The notes under the pieces are model-generated. The model saw nothing but the letters and a program-made list of their open reading frames with translations. It made no database searches and had not been told where the DNA came from. From Pseudoips prasinana (Eukaryota; Arthropoda; Insecta; Lepidoptera; Nolidae): a DNA stretch of 64,000 nucleotides. Shown piece by piece: positions 21,801 through 32,961 of the stretch; position 1 is the stretch's first letter; every line of letters begins with the position of its first letter. The stretch lies in contig OX621236.1 of assembly GCA_951640165.1 (NCBI GenBank), forward strand, positions 27,706,948 to 27,770,947, in the 5' to 3' direction. Both the position numbers and the translations under genes were made by a program.

Positions 21801-22487
21801 GTAGGTTCATTCAGTTGCATATTATGGTAGTCATAGGTAGAGACTAGTGCAACTAAATTGAAAAATTGTTATATATATCAGTAAATTAAAATTAGATTAT
21901 ATGTAGGTAATTACATAGAATAATAAAAACATTACTAACCTACTAAAACTAGCATATTGAGTTATTAAAATATTTTTAAGACAATTTGTTACTAACACAG
22001 TCGAGCCTATGTTGATCTGAAATAAAGAAATATTATTATTATATTACGTATTAAAAAATCTACTTACTAGATCTCGTTCAAAGCAATTTTTGGTGGAAGT
22101 TAACATCATATATTTTTTTAGTTTTATATTTCTTTTATTTTAGAAGTTACAGGGGGGGACACTCATTTTACCACTTTGGAAGTGTCTCTCGCGCAAACTA
22201 TTCAGTTTAGAAAAAAATTAAATTAGAAACCTTGAAGACCTATCCATAGACGCCGATATCCATGGATAAGCTGAAAAAAAAATTTAGGTCTAAGTATGGG
22301 GAATTTTCAATTTTTTGTGTAAAAATCTTAATGCGGTTCACAACATACATCTACTTACCAAGTTTCAACAGTACAGCTGTTATAGTTTCGGAAAAAAGTG
22401 GCTGTGACATACGGACGGACAGACAGACAGACATGACGAATGTATAAGGGTTCCGTTTTTTGCCATTTGGCTACGGAACCCTAAAAA

Positions 22488-23448
22488 TCGAGCCCAACAT
22501 GATTTCTCGGAAATGCGTGAATTGCAACTGTATTAACGTAACGAACTTGAAAATTTTCATTTAAACTTTCTCTTTATTTAGCAAGTCATTTTCTTTAACA
22601 CAGCTTGCGGTAGGAGTTGTCTGCATGGTAGAAATTTACACGTAACGAAAAACCATTTCACTCACGCTCGCTCTCTCTTTTTGCGTAGCTTTATATACGA
22701 GTGTATGTATATGTGTGTGTGTGTGTGTGTGTTTGGGTGTCGTGCGAACGACGAGACTGGAGCAGGTAGCACCGTGCGAGGCTGGCTAAATAAACTAAAT
22801 ACTGAACTGCATACATTTCTTAAAACCTTATGTATTACTTATTCATGTTGTAGTAGTACGATACCCCATGCTTAAAGGATGCAGAAATATCTACCTATGT
22901 GTTTGAATATGGTAGGTACTGGCAGTACATAAGTATTATATGGGACCTCAAGTAAAGGAATGCACTCCAAGTTTCTCACAATAATCAGCCATAGGATGTA
23001 GGCAAAAAATTAATATTTATCGTTTTGGGTTTAGCTAAGAATTTTAAATTCAAGAGCCCATAAAACTCTAGTCGATAAGTGACACAACAAAAAATCATCG
23101 AGGTATTAGAAATTTGGTGACCACTTGAGACATCATGTGCAAGTGTCTCGACCCTAAACAATATTTATTGGTTTCTATCGAAAGACTGAAAAAAAAAGAG
23201 AATTGGTTTGGAAAGGGAAGTAACACGTTTATTTTTATGCATAGTAGGAATATTTCGTTAGTCTTAGAACTGTCGCGCGCCGGTTACAATCGGGATTGTT
23301 ATATTCTAACACATCGCAATAATTTTATAAGTTTTAAATTTGAGTCAGTGTGTATCAATGTTAGAGTCAGTGTTTGGTTGTTAAATATTATAACTAAATT
23401 AATTAAATTCAGTGAATGAAGCCGGTTTCCTGAAATTGAAAGCTAAGT
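22488..23448. other. Mostly featureless; (TG)n at 22712-22732
   Basis: A short TG microsatellite follows a pyrimidine-rich stretch (ctcgctctctctttttg). The ORFs at 22681-22875 and 23135-23419 show no recognisable domain and AT-driven composition. Confidence 0.5.
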
Positions 23449-23635
23449 TCACTAGGCAAAACTTTGTTTACTATTTCATATTTTATTTCCATTAAATACT
23501 AAGTACTATATATATATTACTGGGCAAAACACTGTAAACATTTCATTTCAACTAGATATACTAAGTACATTAGGCAGAACGCTGTTTACTGTTCAGATGT
23601 TATTTCTATTAAATACTAAGTACCCATATGTAACT
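23449..23635 (+). repeat. Three-copy degenerate tandem repeat, about 60-65 bp
   Basis: Three successive units contain (ag)gcaaaac(a/t)ctgt...tttcat...a(a)tactaagta: cactaggcaaaactttg, tactgggcaaaacactg and cattaggcagaacgctg. Function unknown. Confidence 0.65.
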
Positions 23636-23876
23636 TTGGCTTACTTGTTAGAGGTTAATTTATTACTCTTGCATTGTTGTTGTTGCACAGACAAACAGCT
23701 AACCATAATAATCAAATGATTATTATTTTATTGTGTTTGAGATAGGTTCTCAGCCACACTTTGGATTATATCCGATCATTATTTCTAATTTTCATGGCTA
23801 GAACTGACGATTATGAATCTAGACTTTACAATGTTTACCCGACTGTGAGAACCTAAGGTGAAGGTTAACTAGATCT

Positions 23877-24075
23877 ATTGGTTCAAATCCAATTAAATAC
23901 TGATCTAAATGATTTATCCGTTATATATTAATGGAGATTTTTATATGCGCATTGTCGTAACGGTATTCAAGATATAGAGATAACTGGTTCAAATCCAGTT
24001 AAATACTTATATAAGTGGTTTATCCGTTATTTATTAATGAATGTTTACAAGATATAAAAATAACTGGTACAAATC
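23877..24075 (+). repeat. Direct repeat of about 95 bp with B-box-like motif
   Basis: ggttcaaatccaattaaatac (23879) and ggttcaaatccagttaaatac (23980) are each followed by a tttatccgttat(a/t)tattaatg block. A third partial start (ataactggtacaaatcctgg) is at about 24059. GGTTCAAATCC is a canonical pol III B-box, so this may be SINE-derived, but no A-box is evident. Confidence 0.5.
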
Positions 24076-25239
24076 CTGGAAAGCCTTGTCTAAAATTCTT
24101 TATATATTATCTATTAAGGACATTATTATGTACAGAACGACGACGTCGATATATACTGATGGTTGACTTTTACTTTGACGACATTTACATGACCATATAC
24201 ACATAAGTAGAGTGCTGGCAGTTAGTAAATATAAAACATAAAGTAGAATGAATATATATACAATTGTATGTACGGGGAGATGTGATTTTGGAATACCTAT
24301 AATGTGACGCAATCTGCGTAAGTGTGCGTAAACTTTATCTATTTCCCGATGAATACGATACAAAGAGGGCGGTTTTTACGGCACACACACACTAACACTA
24401 ATGAGACATCTATCTCGGATGGTTCGGATCAAGATGATCGAACACGCCAATTGAATCAAGCTACCATTATATACTATAGTGTCGACAGCGTGTAATCCCT
24501 GTATGTGTAGACTGTCTAAACAAGCGGGCATGCGATAAGTCATGTGTGGGAGATATCTGTTTGCCCAACGCGGGTCACGTACATGTGAATAAAGGGCATA
24601 GATCCCTTCGCAGACAGACTCTCTCATGCTACGCGGGACGCGCTAGAAGCAAGCCTACTGTTACAGCATCTAGAGCACACGTCTGTGATCGACTCATATT
24701 ATAAATCTCCGAAACATACCCTATACTCAAACTATTCTGGCTATAGATTACTTAGATCTAGCAAATATCCGAGTATTCTCATATTCACACAAACGCACAA
24801 GTACGCATACACGCATGTTACAACTTAAATTGTCGAGAATGTTGGATTTAAGCTACAGTAACATTCCTCTCAGTTAACGTAAATAACTGCGCAACCTTAA
24901 AGTAATCGCCGCTAGCGTAAAAGTAACAAAAGCTCGTATAACTGAATTACTGAGTTAATTCACAATCACATGAGTGGGATTTTACAATCAACAGTATCCG
25001 AATATACATATATATATAAGTCAACTATTTCTGACACACTCTTGATGACACATGACCTTGACAATGACCCTGAGACTATGAAATAAATAAAATAACTGAT
25101 ATTAATAATTCTAGGAAATCATGGTTAACTCATCATAACTCAAGAGACTAATTGCATTGATAATATTTCTTTACAAATATTACGAGCTATGTTAAGATTA
25201 AGTAGACAGTAGTTTTGCATTTTCCGCTTCATCCTACAG
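24076..25239. other. No recognised feature
   Basis: The moderately GC-richer part at 24560-24700 shows no ORF with known domains. ORFs at 24015-24206, 24100-24363 and 24376-24627 are unsupported. A solo LTR was considered but no matching ends were found. Confidence 0.4.
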
Positions 25240-25292
25240 GACTCGTGTGAAAACCATTTTCCGGCATATACACGCGGTAGCTGAAATCCGGG
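25240..25292 (+). other. Candidate 53-nt internal exon
   Basis: Preceded by a pyrimidine-rich acceptor (cgcttcatcctacag) and followed by a consensus donor (GTAAGT at 25293-25298). One forward frame is open across the whole segment and it is GC-richer than its surroundings. No protein family is recognised and no neighbouring exon was found. Splice-like signals of this quality also occur by chance. Confidence 0.25.
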
Positions 25293-25754
25293 GTAAGTTG
25301 TAGAAAATAGCCCATATATTATTTTATTTTCACGAATCATTACTGAAACTTTGGAGCCGTATACTGTGTTTAACTACAATTCCAATTAGGATGTTTATTT
25401 ACAGCAATTTTCTTCTAAACAGCATTAATTAACTTTATAGGAATCAAGGTATGAATATAGGATGTAATAGCATAGAGTTAGAGTACAGACTTCACGACAG
25501 TCATCCGACAGGGGGGGTTGGGTTAGTACAATGTTTCAAATCATACGTGAGTGTTTCCCAATATAACAATATTGTAGGATTCCCTTACTAGCAGGAGGGC
25601 TCTCATCGCACACGTCTTTTTTTTAGATCGTCTTAATTTTTTAGTGATTCTGCTAGTGAACAATTAACAGTATTTGAAGTGTGGACACTATTTACTTAGC
25701 TATATGATGTAATCATAATCAGAACTTAAGAACCCTATATATTCAAAACAATAA
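25293..25754. other. No recognised feature
   Basis: AT-rich, non-coding by inspection. Confidence 0.4.
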
Positions 25755-26125
25755 ATGCGAATGATGTCCACAGCTGGACAAAAGCCTCCCCCAAGAATGG
25801 GGTGGATATGCTATAATTGCCACGCTTGTCAAACGGGTGGGTGATCGCAGTAAGATGGTCATAGTACTCAGAAGAACGCTTCTACCCGTTCTCTGGTATA
25901 TATTCCCTCGGGCGACTTCAGCGTCCCCCCACGGGATGAGATGGAGTGGCGATTAGCCACACACCTGAAGTATAGTATCATCATAACAGCCGAAAGACGC
26001 TGGAAAATGGCCTCCCCCAAGGATCTCCACAATAGCCGGTCCTGCGCTGCCCGCATCCAGCGGCTTCCCGCGACCCGCAAGATGGTCGGTCCACCGTGTA
26101 GGGGGCCTGCCCACGCCATAGTATA
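25755..26125 (+). repeat. Dispersed retroposon-like repeat, two joined segments
   Basis: The first segment (25755-25935) has cacagctggacaaaagcctc and ggtggatatgctataattgc. The second (25975-26125) has cagccgaaagacgctgg, ctgcccgcatccagcggctt and gggcctgcccacgcc. The same two-part layout recurs around 41880-42655. Widespread in Lepidoptera. Overlapping ORFs are not genes. Confidence 0.65.
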
Positions 26126-26849
26126 ATGTAATGAAATTGTTCAATACAAAGAGAGAGCGCAATAAAACTGAGAGTTGTTTACAACTTCCATTCTGTAGAT
26201 TACATATACATGTGGAGGGACTGTTCAGCTCTTCATACTCCCAACGGCGCACAAAAGCTCACGTATCTAATCTCACTCAACTCACTGATTTCGACTCTAA
26301 CTCTAATATTACTTTTTCGTTATTTTTATACGATTTACTTTTACAGCCCATTACATTTATGCGGATTTTTCTGTGATACGTTTGCAGCGAAATCTAACAT
26401 TTAAGCTGGCTTTTGTGTCAAAATGCGGGAGAGATCGTTCCAGTTATTGTATTTAAGTAAAATTTGAATAATAATATCTATGTTTAGTATCTTATATAAC
26501 GGGGTGAGAATAATGTAATAGGATTAACGTAAAAATTACTTAACGACCTATAACCTAAGTTGATAGGTTTCGTATAATCTAAAAACTGAAAATCAACACT
26601 CGTCTAAGGCACTTATACTTACAAAAATTGGAATACTAAATAGTTGCAATAGAAATAAAAGTAATAACGTGGTATACAGTTTTTAAATTTGACTTCTCTG
26701 AACCGCCAAATTTGTAGCGGAAAAAATCATTAATGACCCAAAAGCACGCTAATATGGTAGAGCGCGATTTTTTTAAAGAGAAAACACCTCTTCTTCTACA
26801 GAAATGAATAATATCCGTATCATGTATCTTGGAATGTATAAAAAGCACA
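26126..26849. other. No recognised feature
   Basis: AT-rich. ORFs at 26131-26404 and 26636-26848 have no recognisable domains. Confidence 0.4.
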
Positions 26850-26950
26850 CCCAGACTCAGAGCAACTATTTATGGATCACACAAATAGTTGTCTTGTGAG
26901 GGAATAGAACCCGGGACACGAAGTGGCGAGGCGACTGTAGGTAGGTCTAC
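26850..26950 (-). mobile_element. tRNA-derived SINE fragment, family Z
   Basis: On the minus strand it reads cagtcgcctcgccacttcgtg, then a B-box-like stretch and acaactatttgtgtgatcca, matching the element at 10654. Confidence 0.65.
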
Positions 26951-27016
26951 ATTCATGCATGAATTCATTAATACCGATCAATCCTGACAGACTCTTACCT
27001 TACTTAAACTACCCCA

Positions 27017-27209
27017 GGGGCTCTATCGGCTAAGTCGCCGAACATCGTTTTCGTGAATCAAATAAATAAAGGTTAAAAATGACTTAATCAATCGTTAAAT
27101 CGGCTTTAACGTTGACAATCGATTCCGGACCATTTATGACGTCACATGTGGTCATTATTTGAACGCCATTCACGAAAACGATGTTCGGTGACTTAGCCGG
27201 TAGAACCCC
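27017..27209. repeat. 42-bp inverted duplication, 109-bp spacer
   Basis: Left arm 27017-27058 and right arm 27168-27209 are reverse complements with three mismatches. The right arm lies inside the minus ORF 27084-27266. This is either a MITE with 42-bp arms or a segment of that ORF copied in inverted orientation. No clear target-site duplication. Confidence 0.75.
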
Positions 27210-27266
27210 AAGCCAAGTTATGAGGCTCAAATTAGTGCCCTCTTGCGGATAATATCTCAATACCAT
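27084..27266 (-). CDS. Unrecognised 60-codon ORF
   Basis: Starts at an ATG preceded closely by a TTACAG splice-acceptor-like site and ends TAA. The sequence looks protein-like rather than random (LITWLGVLPAKSPNIVFVNG, then a TTCDVINGP stretch) with balanced codons and higher GC than its surroundings. No family is recognised. It could be an exon of a host gene, part of a transposon ORF, or accidental. Confidence 0.3.
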   Translation of the reverse strand: MVLRYYPQEGTNLSLITWLGVLPAKSPNIVFVNGVQIMTTCDVINGPESIVNVKADLTID

Positions 27267-27402
27267 TTTTACCTGTAAGTTTACTTCTTTTGATTTATCC
27301 AGTGGTTATCTGGAAGATATGGCTATTTATTTTACATGTTAATTTGTATGCCAGCGGAGTTCCTTAAAGCGGGTTGTGGTGGGAGTTGACAGGTGGAAAT
27401 CG

Positions 27403-27723
27403 TCAGCATTTATTCCCGGACGTTCGGGTACGACTAAATAAAACTTGGCTTACCATAGACCACTGTGTGGCACAATTTCTTACCGGACACGGCGATTTTA
27501 AAAGTATATTGTTTAGTTTATAATTAGTATCTTCACCAATCTGTCTGCGCAGCTTCTTATAGCGAATGTGAACAAACCGCCGACCACGCGCTTTGAGAGT
27601 GTGATCTTTAGCAAAATGAGCGTGATAATTATGCAAAATGGTTTGCAACCAATATCTGGTGTAGTTTATTATGCAAATCTTGTAAAACAATGAACAACTT
27701 TTTGCCATACTTCGAGCAGACAA
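27403..27723 (-). CDS. Unrecognised 106-codon basic ORF
   Basis: Lys/Arg-rich centre (LKARGRRFVHIRYKKLRRQI). The ORF spans two donor-like GTAAG sites (rc near 27475 and 27450), so only part may be coding, or none. No homologue recognised. The sequence is less AT-rich than the neighbourhood, which is the only support beyond its length. Confidence 0.2.
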   Translation of the reverse strand: MSARSMAKSCSLFYKICIINYTRYWLQTILHNYHAHFAKDHTLKARGRRFVHIRYKKLRRQIGEDTNYKLNNILLKSPCPVRNCATQWSMVSQVLFSRTRTSGNKC

Positions 27724-28194
27724 ATATTGTGCGCGGCCGGTTGTAAAACCTCAATAGGGATAGCGTCTAAATTTCGTTATAACTTATTTTCTTTTTTTTT
27801 AAATCAAATGCCAATTATAATGTCTCATTGTATTCGTGTATTTCGTGAAGGGACTGTTTCTGACCGGTCCCGACTAGACACGTTTATACTAGATGTAATC
27901 TTTTGGATACAAAGTATAATATTGAAATTATGTTCCAATTTAACAAACAGCGCTCGTGGAATAGAATAGGACACGGTTTCTTTGGAGAAGTTATAAATAA
28001 TAACACAAAATATAATTAAATACTTAATGATTTATTATAAGATCATCTATTTACACATGTAACGCTTTTAGAGTATTATAAATCATGATTATATTTACAA
28101 ATATATTTATCACTATTTCGAGGACATTTATTTTATCATAATCGATAATATAAAATTAAAAGGTATTTAAAAACTCTGTTACTTATTAATCATA

Positions 28195-28383
28195 TTGTAC
28201 GAATATACAAATGACAGACAACCGTTTGCCCCGGGCGATCTTATCGATTGGAATGTTCGAGCATCGTCTGCCCCGACGGCCAACGCCAGCCAATCATCGC
28301 TCAGTGCCCGCGCGCTGAGAAACATCCAAAAGTGTTTGTCTATTCGCAACACATATCATACAAAATATAAAAAGAACCGCTGA
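28195..28383. other. GC/CpG-rich patch, possible promoter or exon
   Basis: 28225-28325 is clearly GC- and CpG-rich (ccccgacggccaacgccagc, tcagtgcccgcgcgctg) in AT-rich DNA, with a TCAGT initiator-like site. It also keeps a 62-codon plus-strand ORF open. No domain recognised; either a promoter/5' exon or a repeat fragment is possible. Confidence 0.25.
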
Positions 28384-31300
28384 TGTACCAATATTAGAAA
28401 AAAATGGTAACAAAATCTTTAGTGCCTCAATCGAAATAAGCAATGAGATATCACAATTATGTTAAAAATATTTTTATCGTAAAAATAACTTATCGTTAAA
28501 CTGCCATTGCTAACTATTGATAAGAAATACGTAAATTAAAATGATTGTACTACCTTACCAATGAAAGCAAAGTTTGTGGACCAACTTTACGCTACCGTCG
28601 AATAAGGACTTAATGAATTAAATCATCTTAGATACTTATTAGAGGTAGAACATCTTATATAGCTCCTCGAAATAAACATACACATTGTCTAAATACGGAA
28701 TATTGCCAAGTTGTTTTTCAATAACAACTTTATATAGTGGTAAAGATAGCCACCTCGCTTCGCGCGGGGATTTGTCCGGTGTATCAGGTCTCTAAAACGT
28801 TCCCTTTTATAAACGGCTTTATGGACTTAGTCTTGTTAGTATTGTTTTGATGGCCCAAATTGGATAAAAACCTTAAGTATTTCTTTGGCATACTTCTGGT
28901 TACAGCTGTATGGTTAATGATTGGTTCCATATACAATAAAAAAGAGAAAAAAGCTGCTCTTTGCCAACGTGCCTCTTTGTAGCGAGATCGAATTTTATCT
29001 CCAAATTTTCTGAACTAAATCTGTTTCAAAGGACTTTAAGCGTTTACTATAAGGTGTAAAACAGATTTGGTGCGCAAATTTGTATGGAATGTAGTGCCAC
29101 TTTCTGGCCCTCGCTCGGTCCACTGCGTTGCCTTAAGCTGTTAGTCATCAGAGCTACTAAAAGATTCCTTTGGTGATTCAGTGGATATTTTCTCGATAGT
29201 ACCTTTGTCCTCGCGTTTTGTGGCTTGTGCAAACAAGGTATATTGATAGATGCTTTGAGCTTGAGTATGCTTTGTGTACTGAATGCACCTATGCAAAGTG
29301 ACTTTTAAAATGTCTCTGGAACGCTGTCTTATTGCAAACGTTTTAGTAATGTTTTAATGAGTTGTAACGCTTATATAAGTCTTAATTTAATTAGTAGTAC
29401 TTTGCAGTAATCTTTATGCGTATTGCTGTAAACGCCGCCTGCACTATTATGGGGTGAATAAAGAAACTACTAATACTTTATGTAATAAATATCCATCGAT
29501 ATTTATTACATAAGTTTTACATTCCTGCAAAGTTCCTTTCCGTGATTTAATTTAACTCACTAACAAGTGTCTAAACTCATGCCATATATCTACAAATACC
29601 ACATTATTTTCACGTAGAGTTGTTTATTAGTCCGACATTATCCCTTCACAGCTTTTACGGTGTAAAATGGGACTACTATTGCGCGGAGCCACATTCCACT
29701 TTCAAATGGGAAACTAATAATCTCATTATAACTTAGTTTAGTTGCGGCCACATTCCCCAAAGTATTATGTATTATACATATTACTGTTTAAATAGAGGTG
29801 TGCAAGGATTGTGACAAATGGAAATCCGTTTCTGACTACTCCTCTGGGAAACAAGCGTCAGTCTAGATACGTACAACTCCACAAAGCTACGTTTTCCAAT
29901 CGCATCGGTTGACAAATGGTGCAAACTTAGCTTTGTTGAAGTTATACGTTAGTGTCAAATATATACATACCTGGACTGAGATACCAGAGCAATAGTTCAT
30001 TCGGCCACACTGGTAATGGGAAACATATTAAAAAACATAACTGTGTTCTATTTTGAAAAGTAAATTAAAACAATTCAATATCTACCCAACAAGATATTTT
30101 AGTTTTTATAGCAACACCAAGATATATAAACCATTCCTGTAAATATTTAACACTAATATTGTCACACGTAATATTACAATAGAACTTAGTAACTGAAACA
30201 TTATTTGAATATCTGGATCTGATCTTACTGTTCGTGACTAACAAACTATTTATTACAACGAGACACAGATTTATAACCCTACGTGGCGGTTAGATAACGG
30301 CTTTGTGTTGCCAGGAGTTCCATTTGAGGTGGGATATACCAATTTCATAAAACGCACAAAGAGGCGAGGCAAACGTTCTGATTTTTAAAAAGTAATCGGA
30401 ATACCAAACCTTGTAACTAAGACTGTTTATTGTTTGTGCGTTGTGTGTGTTTGTTTGTTCGTAAGTGCAGTGGTAACGTTTACGGCATAACAGTCCAACC
30501 AGTTAGTAGACTGCTGGTATGGCTAAAAGAAATTGGAAGGACTGAATGTCTTCAAAACACATTTTTCTTATTAAATCGAAATCGGCAAGATTAATAAAAA
30601 ATGTAAAAAGTAGAAACGGTATGAAATAGATTTGCACGACACACATTTAACCTATGCCTTAGGCGCTATTGTCAACAGAGAACAGCTACTCAGAAGTTTA
30701 ATACTTTGATGTCCTCACTAAATTCACGAATTAGCACATCTAATTTACAGTCGTTGATTTTTACTAATACCCTGGTCTATTCAGCCAACTTCCCTAAAAA
30801 CCTAGTTATGAAAATCTCCTAATGAATACATTGAATCGGTATCGAATTCTGCATCAGCACCGGGATTCAATCCGTCTCGATTTTGTTTCAATCAGTCTGG
30901 CAACACTATAAGTATTGAGTAAGACATGATTGATTCATAACAGTCCACGCCTGCTTAAGGGTTAATAAATTATTATACTCAACTGTATATGGAGCGACAT
31001 GGAATAATCAACGATCTATTGATTTGTGGGAAAAACTAATGTCGCGGTCGTGGATTTACTCGATTCTTACATAAGAGTTGATCGAAATATGAATATCGTG
31101 TAAGCTGTATAAAAAGTGTAAAAAAGTAAGGTTTTACAAGACTATTAAAACCGTCTCTTAAAGCATTATATTTAATTACAGATATTTGTAAGTGGCTTTC
31201 TAAACCTTCAACATGCTATGCTTCACTGCACAATGGAGGTCTCCGTGGGTTCGAGCCATCTAGCAGCTTGCAGTGTGTTGTAACCAGGACGCTAGCATAG

Positions 31301-31916
31301 ATTAGCATTGAAGCAAATACAGCTATAAACTCAACATGGTAGAGCAATATAGCTTCGCCTCGATTTAGCTCGCACAGCAAACACTATCTAACAGTTGCCA
31401 AAACCAAGTAATTTTGAAACTACGTGTACTTTGCAAGTGGGTTAACGATTCTACGATGACTCGCATGTGATATGACATCGTTCTAATCTCTTTACTAAAC
31501 AAACAAGGCAGTAAAACATTGCCCTGTTACTCTGAATCACCTACAGACCTAATGTTAGCACAAAAGACCTTAATAAAATTGCTGTGGCAAGATAAAATCT
31601 TGGAACAATTACAGCAAATTACAACTAATTTACATACTTTATGAAAATAATCATGATTGTGTTGTAGCTTCGCAATTCATGGCCGTCACTAAATGGAGGT
31701 AGGTGAAAAACTACAAAATCTAGCCATTTTTAGCTTTTGGAATTACAACTCAAATATGGACTAAGTCATCATAGTAAAGATCGACGCAATACTCACTATT
31801 TGGGTTTTTACTATAGTGTATCTACTATAGCTATTACTATCATTTAAATAAAGCTTCAATTGTGCGCACTTCAACGGATAATTTTAGCTATAACGCAAAT
31901 AAAATCATGAAATTCG
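28384..31916. other. Featureless AT-rich stretch
   Basis: No supported ORF, and no repeat with a second copy found in the window. Small items: a 15-bp-arm palindrome at about 29470-29513 (ttatgtaataaatat/atatttattacataa), a weak SINE-like scrap at about 28740-28790 (agatagccacctcgcttcgc), and a B-box-like ggttcgagcc near 31250. Confidence 0.5.
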
Positions 31917-32175
31917 TTAATTTTCGTTAATTCCGCAAAATTTTAGTACAATATGCACCGCACTTCCTCCCGCAAAAACAATGCATATACAAGAAGGATA
32001 CTATAAACATGCAAATTAGATGCGTCGGTAAAATATCCAACACGTATTTCAGTCCTCCACGACCCATTCTCAAGGGATGCTTACTCGTCAAGGGCTCTAA
32101 TGCGGCGCATTCGTACACTCGACACAAATCGCATACGACCAATAGCGGAATTAACACTACATATCAATTTTGTTT
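31917..32175 (+). mobile_element. Dispersed element with inverted ends, relative of 3046-3260
   Basis: GTTAATTCCGC near 31922 and GCGGAATTAAC near 32143 are inverse to each other and frame a core homologous to the reverse complement of 3046-3230. Short ORFs on both strands are incidental. Confidence 0.5.
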
Positions 32176-32761
32176 GTCTGAGAATACAAACAATGTGTGT
32201 GTGTGTAGGACAAATAGACCTAGCCAGGATTTGAATATAAAGAATTTAAAGTCTCAAGTAAACAGATATATCCTTATTTGCAATCATTTGAAACACGCGG
32301 CAAATATTACCTGTGAAAATTAGCACATAGCCTTTTTTATAAATGTTTTATGACAATTTTGTCTTTCCCTTTAGATCGAAAGTATTGATGACATCAAAAT
32401 AATCTTTGGCAGTATTGTGCTGTGGTATCCGATTTATTAATTTCTCAATAGTTCAAACTATGAAAACACTGGCTACATCGAGGTATGCAGTAGATCCATA
32501 TCATAACATTGTTTAGTCATTGTGATATCCATGTAGTACGCTTTGAGCAATTATTGATAACTAGAATGAAGTACCTTTTATTTTACATTTTTCTAAGGTC
32601 ACCATGGGACCGCTTAAAGAGCTATACTGAGAGCCACTACGTTCAGAGTCGCATAAACGCGATGAAAATTTCGAGAAAAACTTGCTTGGTTAGAGTAATA
32701 CCAAATTTAAAAAAAACTCTATCTATGACAGGCTGCCCCTGGGTGCATGTATTATAGTGAA

Positions 32762-32896
32762 CTATGAGTCTGTCTTCTGACTCCGCGTCGTGCCGCTGAT
32801 GATCTTAAGGAGCTTCACTGCTGGTGCCTCGAAGGCTATTGAAATTACAAATGATGCCAGGAAAGCCATCACCGCGTACCCCGCATATATCGCCAG
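32762..32896 (-). CDS. Last exon of a probable NRF-6-like membrane acyltransferase gene
   Basis: Coding runs from an exon start at 32896 to TAG 32762-32764: 45 codons including the stop. It is preceded by a strong acceptor (ttttttgttacag, AG at 32897-32898), phase 0. The exon is GC-biased at third positions, unlike the transposon ORFs around it. The peptide has a hydrophobic helix (AVMAFLASFVISIAF) directly followed by EAPAVKLLKI and a polar tail. That fits the end of acyltransferase-3/NRF-6-type proteins, multi-pass membrane proteins whose last helix is followed by an FEAP-type motif. Upstream exons would lie at higher coordinates; none was recognised. The family call is inference from a short motif; the exon call is firmer. 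Confidence 0.45.
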   Translation of the reverse strand: MAIYAGYAVMAFLASFVISIAFEAPAVKLLKIISGTTRSQKTDS

Positions 32897-32961
32897 CTGT
32901 AACAAAAAATCACATTTAAATACAAATCTCGGTCGCAAATATGGAGAAAGAAGGAGTACAC

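Larger units (their letters stand above)
20645..22487 (+). mobile_element. GGGTTCCGTAGCC-family repeat split by two LINE insertions
   Basis: Host pieces are 20645-20732 (head, ending aaaggtaaa), 21206-21225 (gtaaattgcggtttgcgatt) and 22046-22487 (from acgtatta to ggaaccctaaaaa). Together they follow the intact copy at 45882-46466. A LINE 3' end sits between pieces one and two (about 20733-21205, flanked by aaaggtaaa and aaagtaaa). An RT fragment of a second LINE sits between two and three (about 21226-22045). Confidence 0.75.

Noticed and set aside
24600..25020. Solo LTR
   Set aside because: TGTTAC-like starts are present but no matching end or target duplication could be found.
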